30,577 nucleotides of DNA, taken from the NCBI GenBank assembly GCA_964411125.1, contig CAYPJU010000079.1, positions 1-30,577 on the forward strand. Direction: 5' to 3'. The stretch's first letter is position 1, and every line of letters starts with the position of its first letter. Made by a program: the position numbers and the translations under genes. The stretch is from JBFIHF01 sp964411125. Its GTDB lineage: Bacteria; Myxococcota_A; Bradymonadia; Bradymonadales; Bradymonadaceae. Below are positions 15,218 through 23,715 of the stretch, one piece after another. The notes under the pieces were generated by a model. That model searched no databases, was not told where the DNA came from, and worked only from the letters and a program-made list of their open reading frames with translations.

Positions 15218-16564
15218 ATGGACTGGAACGAAATCGAGAACGAGTCGGTCGAGCTTTTCCGCGGACTTCTGCGGCTCGACACCACCAACCCACCCGGCAA
15301 CGAGGTGCTCGCCACCGACTACCTCGCCGAGACGTTGCGTGCCGACGGTCTGGAACCGTGGGTCGTCCAGAGCGCCCCAGGGCGGGCAAACCTCGTCGTG
15401 CGCCTGCCAGCGACGACGAAGGCCCCCAAACCGCCTTTGCTCCTGACCGGACACACCGACGTCGTCCCCGCGCGCGGCGAGGACTGGCAGCACGACCCCT
15501 TCGCGGCCGAGCTCGCTGACGGCTGCATCTGGGGCCGCGGTGCGGTCGACATGAAGAACATGGTCTCGATGAGCGTGATGGTCGCGAAGCTGCTCGCCCG
15601 CCACGACGTCGAGCGCGACCGCGACGTCATCGTCGCGTGCGTCGCCGACGAAGAGGAGGGATGCGCGTTCGGCTCGCGGTTTCTGGTCGAGGAGCATCCC
15701 GACCGTGTGCGGTCGGAGTATGCGCTCGGCGAGGTCGGTGGGTTCTGGCTGAACATCGGCAAGGTCACGTACATGCCGATCATGACCGCCGAGAAGGGGA
15801 GAGTGGAGGGGCGCCTGCGAGCGCGCGGCACCGCCGGACACGCCGCAATGCCCCGCCGCGACAACCCGATCGTGCGCCTCGGTCGTGCGGTGGAGCGGCT
15901 CGGCTCGCAGCACATGCCTTACCACCTCACCGACACGATGGCGGGATTTCTCGACACGCTGGCGCGCACGCAGGGACTTCCGGAGAAGCTCGTGCTCGGC
16001 CGGCTCAAAGACCGCCGGCTCGCCGACCTCGTCATCGACAAGGTGCTCCCCGAGTCGCAGTCGAAGAGCTTCGGCGCGCTCCTGCACAACACCGTATCCC
16101 CCACCATCATGCACGTCGGCGAGAAGCGAAACGTGATCCCGTCGGAGGCGACCTGCGAGTTCGACGGTCGTGTCCTCCCCGGCTTCACTACCGCCGAGTT
16201 CCTCCAGCAGATGCGCGACGTCATCGACGACGACGCGGTCGAGATCGAGGTGATCAGTGAGACCCCTTCCGTCGAAATGCGGGATCCGGAGAGCCCGATG
16301 CTGCGTACCATCACCAACGTCGTCGGTCGGTACGCTCCGGAGGTGGTCGTCACCCCCTACCAGATCCCCGGGTATACCGACGGACAATACTTCAGCCGCC
16401 TCGGGACGAAGTTCTACGGGTGCGCCCCGCTGATGCTGCCGCCCGATTCGGGCATCGTCTTCTCCGACATGTTCCACGGGGTCGACGAGCGAGTCCCGGA
16501 GATCGGCTATCGGTGGGGGCAACGCGTCCTCTTCGACATCGTCCGGGAGTTTTTGAAACCGTGA
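15218..16564 (+). CDS. M20-family metallopeptidase/deacylase (ArgE/DapE type)
   Basis: 448 aa. I chose ATG 15218 (MDWNEIEN), which fits the family N-terminus; the frame runs open to 15167 without support. Zinc-site residues are intact: His79 and Asp81 in LLLTGHTDVVP, bridging Asp111 in GRGAVDMKNM, and catalytic Glu in ADEEEG (144-148). A dimerisation/lid part follows (GRLRARGTAGHAAMPRRDNPI), then the late ligand region FHGVDERVPE. These enzymes hydrolyse N-acyl amino acids or dipeptides in the cytosol; it may be an N-acetyl-amino-acid deacylase, exact substrate unknown. The last four bases (GTGA) overlap the start of the HupE-like gene. Confidence 0.92.
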   Translation: MDWNEIENESVELFRGLLRLDTTNPPGNEVLATDYLAETLRADGLEPWVVQSAPGRANLVVRLPATTKAPKPPLLLTGHTDVVPARGEDWQHDPFAAELADGCIWGRGAVDMKNMVSMSVMVAKLLARHDVERDRDVIVACVADEEEGCAFGSRFLVEEHPDRVRSEYALGEVGGFWLNIGKVTYMPIMTAEKGRVEGRLRARGTAGHAAMPRRDNPIVRLGRAVERLGSQHMPYHLTDTMAGFLDTLARTQGLPEKLVLGRLKDRRLADLVIDKVLPESQSKSFGALLHNTVSPTIMHVGEKRNVIPSEATCEFDGRVLPGFTTAEFLQQMRDVIDDDAVEIEVISETPSVEMRDPESPMLRTITNVVGRYAPEVVVTPYQIPGYTDGQYFSRLGTKFYGCAPLMLPPDSGIVFSDMFHGVDERVPEIGYRWGQRVLFDIVREFLKP

Positions 16565-17667
16565 ACCGAATCTTCCACCTCGTCCTCGCCGCGCTCGCCC
16601 TCTGCTTCTCCCTGGGGCTGGCGCTCCCGCTCGCGGCCCACCAGACGGGGAAGAGCGTCTTCGTCGTCCACGTGCGTCCGGAGACCTCGGTCGTCGATAC
16701 GCTGTTGACGATGCCGATCATCGACGCGGGGGACGGCGCGTTCGGGTACGGGCCCGAGGAGCACCCGTGGACCCGCGAAGAGCTCGCCGAGAAGTGGCCG
16801 GAGATTCAGCCGTACCTCGACAGAAACGTCACGGTCTCGAACGACGGCGCGCCGTGCGAGGTGACGGAACGCAAGGCGAGCCCGGCGGGGAACGAGGTGT
16901 GGCTCCTCAAGGCGTTCAACTGCGAGGGCCCGCTCGGCGAGGTCGAGCTCGCGAACCGCGCGATGCTCGAGACCCCCGGCGGATACCGCCATCTGGGGCG
17001 CATCCAGGTCGGCGAAGAGGGGGACGTGACGGCGACGGTGTTCAACACGCAAACGCCGACCTACACGGTGAGCGTCGACAAGGCGGTGGCATCTTTCTCC
17101 GGCTGGGAGTCGTTCTGGCGCTACGTGTGGGAGGGGATTCTCCACATCTTGATCGGCCTCGATCACGTCCTCTTCGTGCTCGGCCTCGTGCTCCTGTCGG
17201 TGCGCCTTCGCCAGCTCCTGACCGTGGTCACCGCGTTCACGATCTCGCACTCCGTGACGCTGGCGCTCTCGGCGCTCGATCTCGTCGCGGTCCCGGCGTC
17301 GATCGTCGAGCCGATCATCGCGCTCTCGGTCGCGTGGGTCGCCGCGGAGGCGCTGATGAGCCGGGACGATCCGCGCATCGCGTACGTGGCAACCTTCCTC
17401 CTCGGGTTCGTGCACGGGTTCGGGTTCTCCTACGTCTTGCGCGACAACGTCGGGCTCCCGACCGATGCGCTCGTCCCGGCGCTCCTCGCCTTCAACGTCG
17501 GCGTCGAGCTCGGTCAGCTCGGCATCGTCGCGCTCGCCTACCCGGCGCGAGCCTGGATCCGTGACAAACCGTGGGAGCGAAAAGTCGTCGTCGGGCTCTG
17601 CGTCGCGATCGGAGCCATCGCGCTCTTCTGGTTCGCCGAGCGCGTCTACGGCCTGCTGCAGGGGTGA
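16561..17667 (+). CDS. HupE/UreJ-family membrane protein
   Basis: 368 aa, starting at GTG 16561, which overlaps the TGA of the peptidase gene (GTGA), with GGGAG 11-12 bases upstream. Residues 1-26 form a signal peptide (cut likely after LAA, before HQ). About 27-175 is an extracytoplasmic beta-rich domain, then about six membrane helices. The family motif GILHILIGLDHVLFVLGL is followed by TISHSVTLALS and GFVHGFGFSYVL, as in the HupE_UreJ_2 family. Some HupE/UreJ proteins are Ni2+/Co2+ permeases; the His- and Asp-bearing HxxxGxDH motif is kept, so metal transport is possible. No hydrogenase or urease genes are present; pairing with a Zn-dependent M20 enzyme is suggestive only. Confidence 0.88.
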   Translation: MNRIFHLVLAALALCFSLGLALPLAAHQTGKSVFVVHVRPETSVVDTLLTMPIIDAGDGAFGYGPEEHPWTREELAEKWPEIQPYLDRNVTVSNDGAPCEVTERKASPAGNEVWLLKAFNCEGPLGEVELANRAMLETPGGYRHLGRIQVGEEGDVTATVFNTQTPTYTVSVDKAVASFSGWESFWRYVWEGILHILIGLDHVLFVLGLVLLSVRLRQLLTVVTAFTISHSVTLALSALDLVAVPASIVEPIIALSVAWVAAEALMSRDDPRIAYVATFLLGFVHGFGFSYVLRDNVGLPTDALVPALLAFNVGVELGQLGIVALAYPARAWIRDKPWERKVVVGLCVAIGAIALFWFAERVYGLLQG

Positions 17668-17776
17668 GAAGAAGCCAGTCGGTGCGGTCCTGCATGCACT
17701 GCTCGTTTTCGTTGCGAGGACGGTCGGTTGCGGACTACGATGTTCTCCAAGCATTCAATCTAGAACGGAGAAGGGT

Positions 17777-20362
17777 ATGCGTCGCGCGACGAATCTCGCC
17801 CTGCATCTCCTCGTGTGCGCCGCGATGGCGGGCTGCGGGGATTGCGGCAGTGGTGGCAGCAACAACGGGAAGAACAACGGCGACGTCGATGCCGGCAACA
17901 ACGGGACCGCCGACGGAGGGGACAACAACGGCACCTCCGGGACCAACAACGGCACGACCGCTCCCAACAACGGGACCGTGGCACCGAACAACGGCACCAT
18001 CGGTACCAACAACGGGACGACGGCGGGGACGAACAACGGCACGACGAACACCGACCCGTGCGCCGGCGTGACGTGCGACGGCGCCACGCCCGTCTGCAAT
18101 CCGGCGGACGGGACATGCGTCGGCTGTCTGGCGGCCGCCGACTGCTCCGGCGCGACGCCGGTGTGCTCCGACAACGTCTGTGTGGCGTGCGCGGATGATT
18201 CGAACTGTGCCGCTCCCACGCCGGTCTGCGCCGGGAACACCTGCGTCGAGTGCGACGACGCCGCCGACTGCAACGGCGGGACGTGTGACAACAACGTCTG
18301 CGTCGACTGTGCGACCGACGCGGATTGCACCGGCGATCCCGCGACCCCGATCTGCGCGAACCAGCAGTGCGTGCAGTGCGACGATGCCGCGGACTGCGCC
18401 GGCACCGGTTTCGCAGTGTGCGACCAGAACGTCTGCGTGGCTTGCGCCGCGGACACGGATTGTCCGACCGACACGCCGATCTGCCAGATGAACGCCTGCG
18501 TGGCGACCTGCCAGGCGAACGCCGACTGCCCGGCGGACCTGCCGTTCTGCGACGCCAATGTCGGCCGCTGCGTCGAATGCTCGGGCGATCTCGACTGCTC
18601 GAATCCGCTGCCCTTCTGCAGCCCCCTCGGTGACTGCGTCGACTGTCTCGTCGACGCAGACTGCCCGGGTGGCCGCCCGCTCTGCGACCCCAACAACTAC
18701 AACTGCGTACGGTGCGTGGTCGACGCCGACTGCCAGGACCCCAACGCGCCCGTGTGCGCCGCAGGGACGTGCGTCGAGTGCAACGCCGACGCCGACTGCC
18801 CCACCGACCAGCCGTTCTGTGACGCGCAGCAGTGCGTGGCATGCACGGCGACCGACGGATGCATGGACCCGACGCCCATCTGCAACGGCGGAGCCGAGTG
18901 CGTGGAATGCGTCGCGGACGCGGACTGTCCGACGGCCACCCCCGTCTGTGACACGGCGACCAACAGTTGCGCCGCCTGCGTCGACGACGGCGACTGCACC
19001 AACCAGCTTCCGGTGTGCCTCGCTGGCGCCTGCGTCGAGTGCGACGCCGACGCCGACTGCCCCGCCTCGGCGCCGGTCTGCGATCAGAACGCCTGCGCGG
19101 TCTGCACCGACACCGCCGGGTGCTCGGGCGGCACGCCGTTGTGCCTCGGTGGCACCGCGTGCGTCGAATGTCTCGCCAACGGCGACTGCTCCGACGCGGC
19201 GACCCCCGTCTGTGATACTGGCACCTACGCGTGCGTCGAATGCGTCCTCGACGGCGACTGCGGGACCGACGCCCCCGTCTGCCTGAACAGCGCCTGTGTC
19301 GAGTGCGACGACGACGGCGACTGCGCCGCCGACGAGATCTGCGACCCCGCCAGCAACACCTGCGAGTTCTCCTGCAACACCGACACCGACTGCACCGACG
19401 CGGCCGCGCCGACCTGCAACACGACGACGGGCGCCTGCGTCGAATGCGTCGACGCCACGCAGTGCACCGGACAGGACGTCTGCTCCTCGATCGGCACGTG
19501 CGTCGAGTGCGAGGCGAACGGCGACTGCCCGAACAACGAGGTCTGTGACCAGAACGCGTGCGTCGAGTGCGCAGCCGACACCGATTGCCCGACGGCGACG
19601 CCCGTCTGCGACCAGAACGCGTGCGTCGAGTGTGCCGCCGACAGCGACTGCCCGACGGCGACGCCGGTCTGCGACCAGTCCGTCTGCGTCGTCTGCACCG
19701 ACGTCGACGGATGCGGAGGCGCCACCCCGATCTGCGACGGCGGTACCGCCTGCGTGGCGTGTCTGGACGACGCCGACTGCACCGACGCGGCCGCGCCGTT
19801 CTGCGACACCACGACCAACACGTGCGCCGCCTGTCTGCAAGACGCCGATTGCCCCGACGACGCAGCTCTCTGCGATCCGACGTCGCTGACCTGCGTCGAG
19901 TGCAACGCCGACACCGACTGCGGTGGACTCGAACCCCTCTGCGATCCGACCAGCTCCGCGTGCGTCGGCTGCACCAGCAGCCTCGACTGCGGCACCGACG
20001 AGCTCTGCAACGCCGCCAGCCAGTGCGTCTCGTGCATCGACGACGCCGACTGCGGCGCCAACGAAGCGTGTCTCACGTCCGCCGGCACCTGCCTTCCCGC
20101 CTGCACCAACGGCAACTGCATGGGCAACGCCGTTTGTCTGGCGACCGACAACGTCTGCGTCCAGTGCGTCGACACCACCGACTGCAACGGTCAGCGCGTC
20201 TGCCAGGCCACCACCTACGTCTGCAACGACTGCTCCACCGACGCCGACTGCACCGACGCCGCCGCTCCCCGCTGCGGCGCCGCCGGCACCTGCGTCCAGT
20301 GCCTCGACTCCGTCGACTGCCCCCGCGGCCAATTCTGCGACGTCGGTTTCGTGTGCAGGTAG
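17777..20362 (+). CDS. Giant Cys-rich repeat lipoprotein
   Basis: 861 aa, with GGAGAAGGG just before ATG 17777. Residues 1-20 are a lipoprotein signal ending in MAGC (Cys20). A low-complexity linker (about 27-92) of Asn-Asn-Gly-Thr/Lys units follows. The rest is about 35 tandem units of 19-25 residues, each of the form C-x2-C-x2-D-x-D-C-x(5-9)-C-x(3-7), with typical text CVECDADADCP and PVCD. Roughly four cysteines per unit imply a heavily disulfide-bonded rod outside the cell; the D-x-D spacing could bind Ca2+. Long lipoproteins of this style are frequent in Myxococcota-type genomes with no assigned function; I claim none. The TAG stop lies inside a hairpin stem. The frame is open upstream to 17465 through the previous gene, without meaning. 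Confidence 0.9.
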   Translation: MRRATNLALHLLVCAAMAGCGDCGSGGSNNGKNNGDVDAGNNGTADGGDNNGTSGTNNGTTAPNNGTVAPNNGTIGTNNGTTAGTNNGTTNTDPCAGVTCDGATPVCNPADGTCVGCLAAADCSGATPVCSDNVCVACADDSNCAAPTPVCAGNTCVECDDAADCNGGTCDNNVCVDCATDADCTGDPATPICANQQCVQCDDAADCAGTGFAVCDQNVCVACAADTDCPTDTPICQMNACVATCQANADCPADLPFCDANVGRCVECSGDLDCSNPLPFCSPLGDCVDCLVDADCPGGRPLCDPNNYNCVRCVVDADCQDPNAPVCAAGTCVECNADADCPTDQPFCDAQQCVACTATDGCMDPTPICNGGAECVECVADADCPTATPVCDTATNSCAACVDDGDCTNQLPVCLAGACVECDADADCPASAPVCDQNACAVCTDTAGCSGGTPLCLGGTACVECLANGDCSDAATPVCDTGTYACVECVLDGDCGTDAPVCLNSACVECDDDGDCAADEICDPASNTCEFSCNTDTDCTDAAAPTCNTTTGACVECVDATQCTGQDVCSSIGTCVECEANGDCPNNEVCDQNACVECAADTDCPTATPVCDQNACVECAADSDCPTATPVCDQSVCVVCTDVDGCGGATPICDGGTACVACLDDADCTDAAAPFCDTTTNTCAACLQDADCPDDAALCDPTSLTCVECNADTDCGGLEPLCDPTSSACVGCTSSLDCGTDELCNAASQCVSCIDDADCGANEACLTSAGTCLPACTNGNCMGNAVCLATDNVCVQCVDTTDCNGQRVCQATTYVCNDCSTDADCTDAAAPRCGAAGTCVQCLDSVDCPRGQFCDVGFVCR
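19559..19684 (+). repeat. Recently duplicated 63-bp repeat unit inside the Cys-rich gene
   Basis: Two adjacent 63-bp units (19559-19621 and 19622-19684) encode 21-residue modules beginning CVECAAD and differing at only three residues. Most other units in the gene are far more diverged, so this pair marks recent in-frame unit gain. Confidence 0.8.
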
Positions 20363-20385
20363 ACGGCCTTCGGCCGCTACCTGCA
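20354..20385 (+). terminator. Long hairpin containing the stop codon of the Cys-rich gene
   Basis: TGCAGGTAG-A-CGGCC / GGCCG-CTACCTGCA forms a 14-bp stem with one bulged A and a TTC loop. The gene's TAG (20360-20362) is inside the left arm. There is no T-tract, so it may act in mRNA 3'-end protection or Rho-linked ending rather than as a classical terminator. An identical copy at 20509-20540 lies across the assembly gap and is probably the same locus. Confidence 0.6.
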
Positions 20386-20393
20386 TACGGGGG

Positions 20394-20493
20394 NNNNNNN
20401 NNNNNNNNNNNNNNNNNNNNNNNNNNNNNNNNNNNNNNNNNNNNNNNNNNNNNNNNNNNNNNNNNNNNNNNNNNNNNNNNNNNNNNNNNNNNN
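20394..20493. other. Assembly gap of exactly 100 N, flanked by an exact 55-bp duplicate
   Basis: The 55 bases before the gap (20339-20393) are identical to the 55 bases after it (20494-20548). A round 100-N spacer between contig ends overlapping by 55 bp is what a scaffolder leaves when two contigs share a k-mer-length end. The true sequence most likely has one copy and no gap. Annotation between 20363 and 20654 should be read with this in mind. Confidence 0.95.
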
Positions 20494-20544
20494 GACGTCG
20501 GTTTCGTGTGCAGGTAGACGGCCTTCGGCCGCTACCTGCATACG

Positions 20545-20593
20545 GGGGGAACGGCCGCAGGCCGTTCCCCCAACGGCCGCAGGCCGTTCCCCC
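20545..20593. repeat. Two tandem perfect hairpins (22-bp repeat)
   Basis: 20545-20571 is a perfect hairpin: GGGGGAACGGCC, loop GCA, GGCCGTTCCCCC. The 22-base half from AACGGCC through the CCCCC is repeated directly at 20572-20593, giving a second 7-bp hairpin. Together with the neighbouring hairpins it fills the space between the Cys-rich and FHA/ABC genes; no gene is present from 20363 to 20654. Confidence 0.85.
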
Positions 20594-20648
20594 ACCATAG
20601 CGCCACAGCGGAGCGGCGCTTCGCGCCGCTCCCCTGTGGTGCTATGGT
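20594..20648. repeat. 55-bp hairpin ending six bases before the FHA/ABC start codon
   Basis: Two 26-base arms (ACCATAGC...GGAGCGGCGC and GCGCCGCTCC...GCTATGGT) pair at 24 of 26 positions around a TTC loop. The right arm ends at 20648 and the ATG of the transporter gene is at 20655, so there is no room for a Shine-Dalgarno outside the stem. It could restrict translation, mark a mobile palindrome, or be the recombinogenic sequence that broke the assembly. Confidence 0.85.
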
Positions 20649-20654
20649 CATCGC

Positions 20655-23600
20655 ATGGCGTCTGTGTGTCCCAATTGTAGTGCGGCCAATCCGGACGATG
20701 AGATCGTTTGTGGGGCTTGTGGGTTGACGCTTCCGGCGTTGTCGCCGACGGCGGAGAATACGCGGCCAGAGCTTCATGCGGGGTCGTTGACGCCGCGTTA
20801 TCCGGAGGTAGCGCGGAATCCGGAGGACTACGTCGCGGACGAGACGAAGATCGACGGGTCACGGGCGAGGGCGGACGGGTTTCGGACGGCGAGGCCGCCG
20901 GGGCTCAGGGAGATGCAGCGGCGGGTCACCGACCCGAGCGGGTTTCAGGATCGCATCGACCACCGGACACCGACGAGCAGCGGGTTCAACCGCAGCGGGG
21001 TCAACGAGGTTACCCTTCCGAAGCCGGAGCCCGCGCCCGAGCCCCCCGCTACGGCGCCGGCGATCCGGATCGGGTTCTCGCAAGACAATGACCTCGTCGT
21101 GCCGATGCCGCAGGTGTCGAGCTTTCACTGCGTGGTGCACAAGGTCGGGGACGCGTACGTCATCTCCGACGCTCATTCGACGAACGGGACGTTCGTCAAC
21201 GGGCATCCGATCGAGCGCGCCAGGGTGCGGCCCGGCGACCGGATCGGGCTCGGGAGCTACGAGCTGCAGTTCGGTCGCGAGATCACCGACAAGTTCGCAC
21301 AGGTGTCAGGGGCCGTCGGCAACCAGACGCAGGCGTTCTCGGTACCTCCGGAGCTGCTGAAGCCGATCCTGCTCGGCCGCGAAGGGGACTGCGACGTCGT
21401 GCTCGATGCGCCGCAGATCTCCCGGCATCACTGCGAGTTGATGTTCGCCGGAGCCGGTTGGCGAGTCCGCGACCTCGGCTCGGCGAACGGAACCTACATC
21501 AACGACCGCTCGAACCGCATCGAGACCGGCTTCGTGACCCGTGCCGACGTCCTCTTCTTCGGGAGCTACCGATTCCCCGTCGCGCGACTCGCCGACTTCG
21601 TCGACGTCGGCTTCGACGCACCGACCGACCACACCGCGACACAGGGGACGACGACCCTGCCGATGGACCGCGAGATCGTCACGATCGGGCGCGGCATCGA
21701 CAACGACGTCGTCCTCGACGCTCCGCAGATCTCGCGCCATCACGCTCGCATCGTCCGCACAGGCGAAGGCTTCCTCATCGAGGATCTCGGGTCCGCAAAC
21801 GGCACGTTCATCGATGGTGTGCGGATCTCGGCGCCCACCCTCGTGCGGTCGGGACAGGCGATCAGCTTTGGTTCCTACGCGATCCGGCTCGATCTCGATC
21901 GCGGGCAGATCCAACGCAGCTATCGCGGCGACGTCCTGCTCCACGCCGACAATCTTCGCGTAGAGGTGCGAACCTCCCAGGGCCCAAAGGCGATCCTCGA
22001 CGGCATCTCCTTCATCGCCTACCCGACCGAGTTCGTCGGGCTGCTCGGGCCGTCGGGGTCGGGCAAGACGACGCTCCTCACCGCGCTGATCGGCTACCTG
22101 AAGCCTTCGTCGGGGCGCACCCTCCTCAACGGCGACGATCTCTCGAACCACTACGACCGCTACCGCGGCGCGATCGGTTACGTCCCGCAGGAAGACATCA
22201 TCCACCGCGAGCTGACGGTCTACGAAGCGCTCTACTACACCGCCAAACTGCGGCTCCCGCCCGACACGACGAACGCCGAGATCGACCGCCGGATCGTCGA
22301 CGTGCTCGAGGACCTGGAGATCGCCGAGACCGCCGATCTTCGCATCGGCACCCCCGAACGGAAGGGCATCTCCGGCGGGCAGCGAAAGCGCGTGAACCTC
22401 GCCCTCGAGCTCCTCACCGAACCGAGCCTGCTCTGTCTCGACGAACCGACATCGGGGCTCGCGTCCGAAGACGCCCTCAACGTGATGAGGATCCTGCGCA
22501 AGCTCGCCGACGGGGGCCGGACGATCCTGCTGACGCTGCACCAGCCGTCGCTCCAGGCGTATCGGCTGATGGACAACGTCCTCTACATCGCCGACGGCCA
22601 GGAGGTCTTCTACGGGCCCTCCTACCCCGAGTCGCTGCAGTACTTTCATCCCGACCTCCCCCCCAACACCCCCGAGGCCGACGCCGTGCTCGCCGACCCC
22701 GGCTCGGTGATGCACCAGATCATGAAGGCGAAGCGCGCCGGCGAACCGATGAGCAGCCTCGCTTCGCGCTACCGGGCGTCGAAGTATTTCGACGAGTTCG
22801 TCGAGGACCGAAAGAAGAACCGGCGCGGCGTCGCCGTGAGCGTTTCGGGCGAGCGAAAGAAGCCGACCTTCTCGGTGCGCCAGTGGATGACGCTGTGCCG
22901 GCGGTATTTCGCGATCCGCGTGAAGGACCGCATCGGTATGGCGATCCTGATGGTCCAGGCGCCGATCATCGCGCTGCTGCTCGACGCCGTCTTCGTCTCC
23001 GAGGCAGGCGGCGTCATGAGCCGGCTCGAATACACCCCGTTCTCGCTCTTCCTCCTCGTCGTCTCCGCGATCTGGTTCGGGTGTTCGAACGCGGCCCGCG
23101 AGATCGTCGCCGAGCAGGCGGTCTACCGGCGCGAGCGAATGGTGAACCTCGCGATCTCGGCCTACGTGCTCTCGAAGTTCGCCGTCCTCGGCGTGCTCTG
23201 CCTGGTGCAGTGCGTCGTTCTCCTGTCGCTCACGTACTTCGTGCTCGACTTCTGGGGGAACCCGCTCATCCACCTCAGCATCCTGTGGCTCTCGTCGCTC
23301 GGCGGCGTGGGGATGGGGCTCCTCCTGTCGGCTCTCGTCCGCACCAGCGAAGCGGCGATGGCTACCGTGCCGCTCCTCCTGATCCCACAGATCATCCTTG
23401 GAGGCGCGATCATGCCGATCGACAACATGTCGTTCCCGGTCGCGGCGACCTCCAACGTCATCATCAGCCGCTGGGCGTTCGAAGGGGTGCTGCATGCCGA
23501 GCACGTCGCGAACGCCTACGAACTCACGGCGGCCGATCTCCCGCGCGCTGTCGCGCCGGGACTGCCGGCACCACCCCCGCCGCCGAACCCCCTCGACCAT

Positions 23601-23714
23601 TTCTTCGGTACGGCGGAGACGTGGCTCGGGCTGAGCTACATCCTCCTGTCGGTCTTCTTCGTTGCGCTCGTCTTCTCGGTCGGCCTGGCGCTGCGCTCGC
23701 GGGAACGGAGCTGA
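20655..23714 (+). CDS. ABC transporter with zinc ribbon and three FHA domains (ABCG/Rv1747-like)
   Basis: 1019 aa. A zinc ribbon opens the protein (Cys5, 8, 19, 22). Three FHA domains follow at about 137-205, 237-305 and 341-409; the second and third share VVLDAPQISRHH and keep GR and NGT motifs, while the first has GF in place of GR and SSFH in place of SRHH. The ATPase has Walker A GPSGSGKT (465-472), signature ISGGQRKRVNLAL and Walker B LLCLDEPTSGL. The C-terminal third is an ABC-2 membrane domain with about six helices and ISRWAFEGVLHAEH, as in ABCG half-transporters. Mycobacterial Rv1747 has FHA-ATPase-membrane order and is controlled by Ser/Thr kinase phosphorylation; similar control is inferred. 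Cargo unknown. The start lies directly behind a 55-bp hairpin without ribosome-binding site. Confidence 0.95.
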   Translation: MASVCPNCSAANPDDEIVCGACGLTLPALSPTAENTRPELHAGSLTPRYPEVARNPEDYVADETKIDGSRARADGFRTARPPGLREMQRRVTDPSGFQDRIDHRTPTSSGFNRSGVNEVTLPKPEPAPEPPATAPAIRIGFSQDNDLVVPMPQVSSFHCVVHKVGDAYVISDAHSTNGTFVNGHPIERARVRPGDRIGLGSYELQFGREITDKFAQVSGAVGNQTQAFSVPPELLKPILLGREGDCDVVLDAPQISRHHCELMFAGAGWRVRDLGSANGTYINDRSNRIETGFVTRADVLFFGSYRFPVARLADFVDVGFDAPTDHTATQGTTTLPMDREIVTIGRGIDNDVVLDAPQISRHHARIVRTGEGFLIEDLGSANGTFIDGVRISAPTLVRSGQAISFGSYAIRLDLDRGQIQRSYRGDVLLHADNLRVEVRTSQGPKAILDGISFIAYPTEFVGLLGPSGSGKTTLLTALIGYLKPSSGRTLLNGDDLSNHYDRYRGAIGYVPQEDIIHRELTVYEALYYTAKLRLPPDTTNAEIDRRIVDVLEDLEIAETADLRIGTPERKGISGGQRKRVNLALELLTEPSLLCLDEPTSGLASEDALNVMRILRKLADGGRTILLTLHQPSLQAYRLMDNVLYIADGQEVFYGPSYPESLQYFHPDLPPNTPEADAVLADPGSVMHQIMKAKRAGEPMSSLASRYRASKYFDEFVEDRKKNRRGVAVSVSGERKKPTFSVRQWMTLCRRYFAIRVKDRIGMAILMVQAPIIALLLDAVFVSEAGGVMSRLEYTPFSLFLLVVSAIWFGCSNAAREIVAEQAVYRRERMVNLAISAYVLSKFAVLGVLCLVQCVVLLSLTYFVLDFWGNPLIHLSILWLSSLGGVGMGLLLSALVRTSEAAMATVPLLLIPQIILGGAIMPIDNMSFPVAATSNVIISRWAFEGVLHAEHVANAYELTAADLPRAVAPGLPAPPPPPNPLDHFFGTAETWLGLSYILLSVFFVALVFSVGLALRSRERS

Positions 23715-23715
23715 C

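Noticed and set aside
18060..20362. CRISPR-like periodic repeats
   Set aside because: The periodicity is in-frame coding for Cys-rich modules; repeats are imperfect and there are no unique spacers or cas genes.
17735..20386. 883-aa open frame on the minus strand opposite the Cys-rich gene
   Set aside because: The repeat and GC bias of the plus-strand gene keep this frame open; the product is Ala/Val/Arg-biased and has no recognisable motif.
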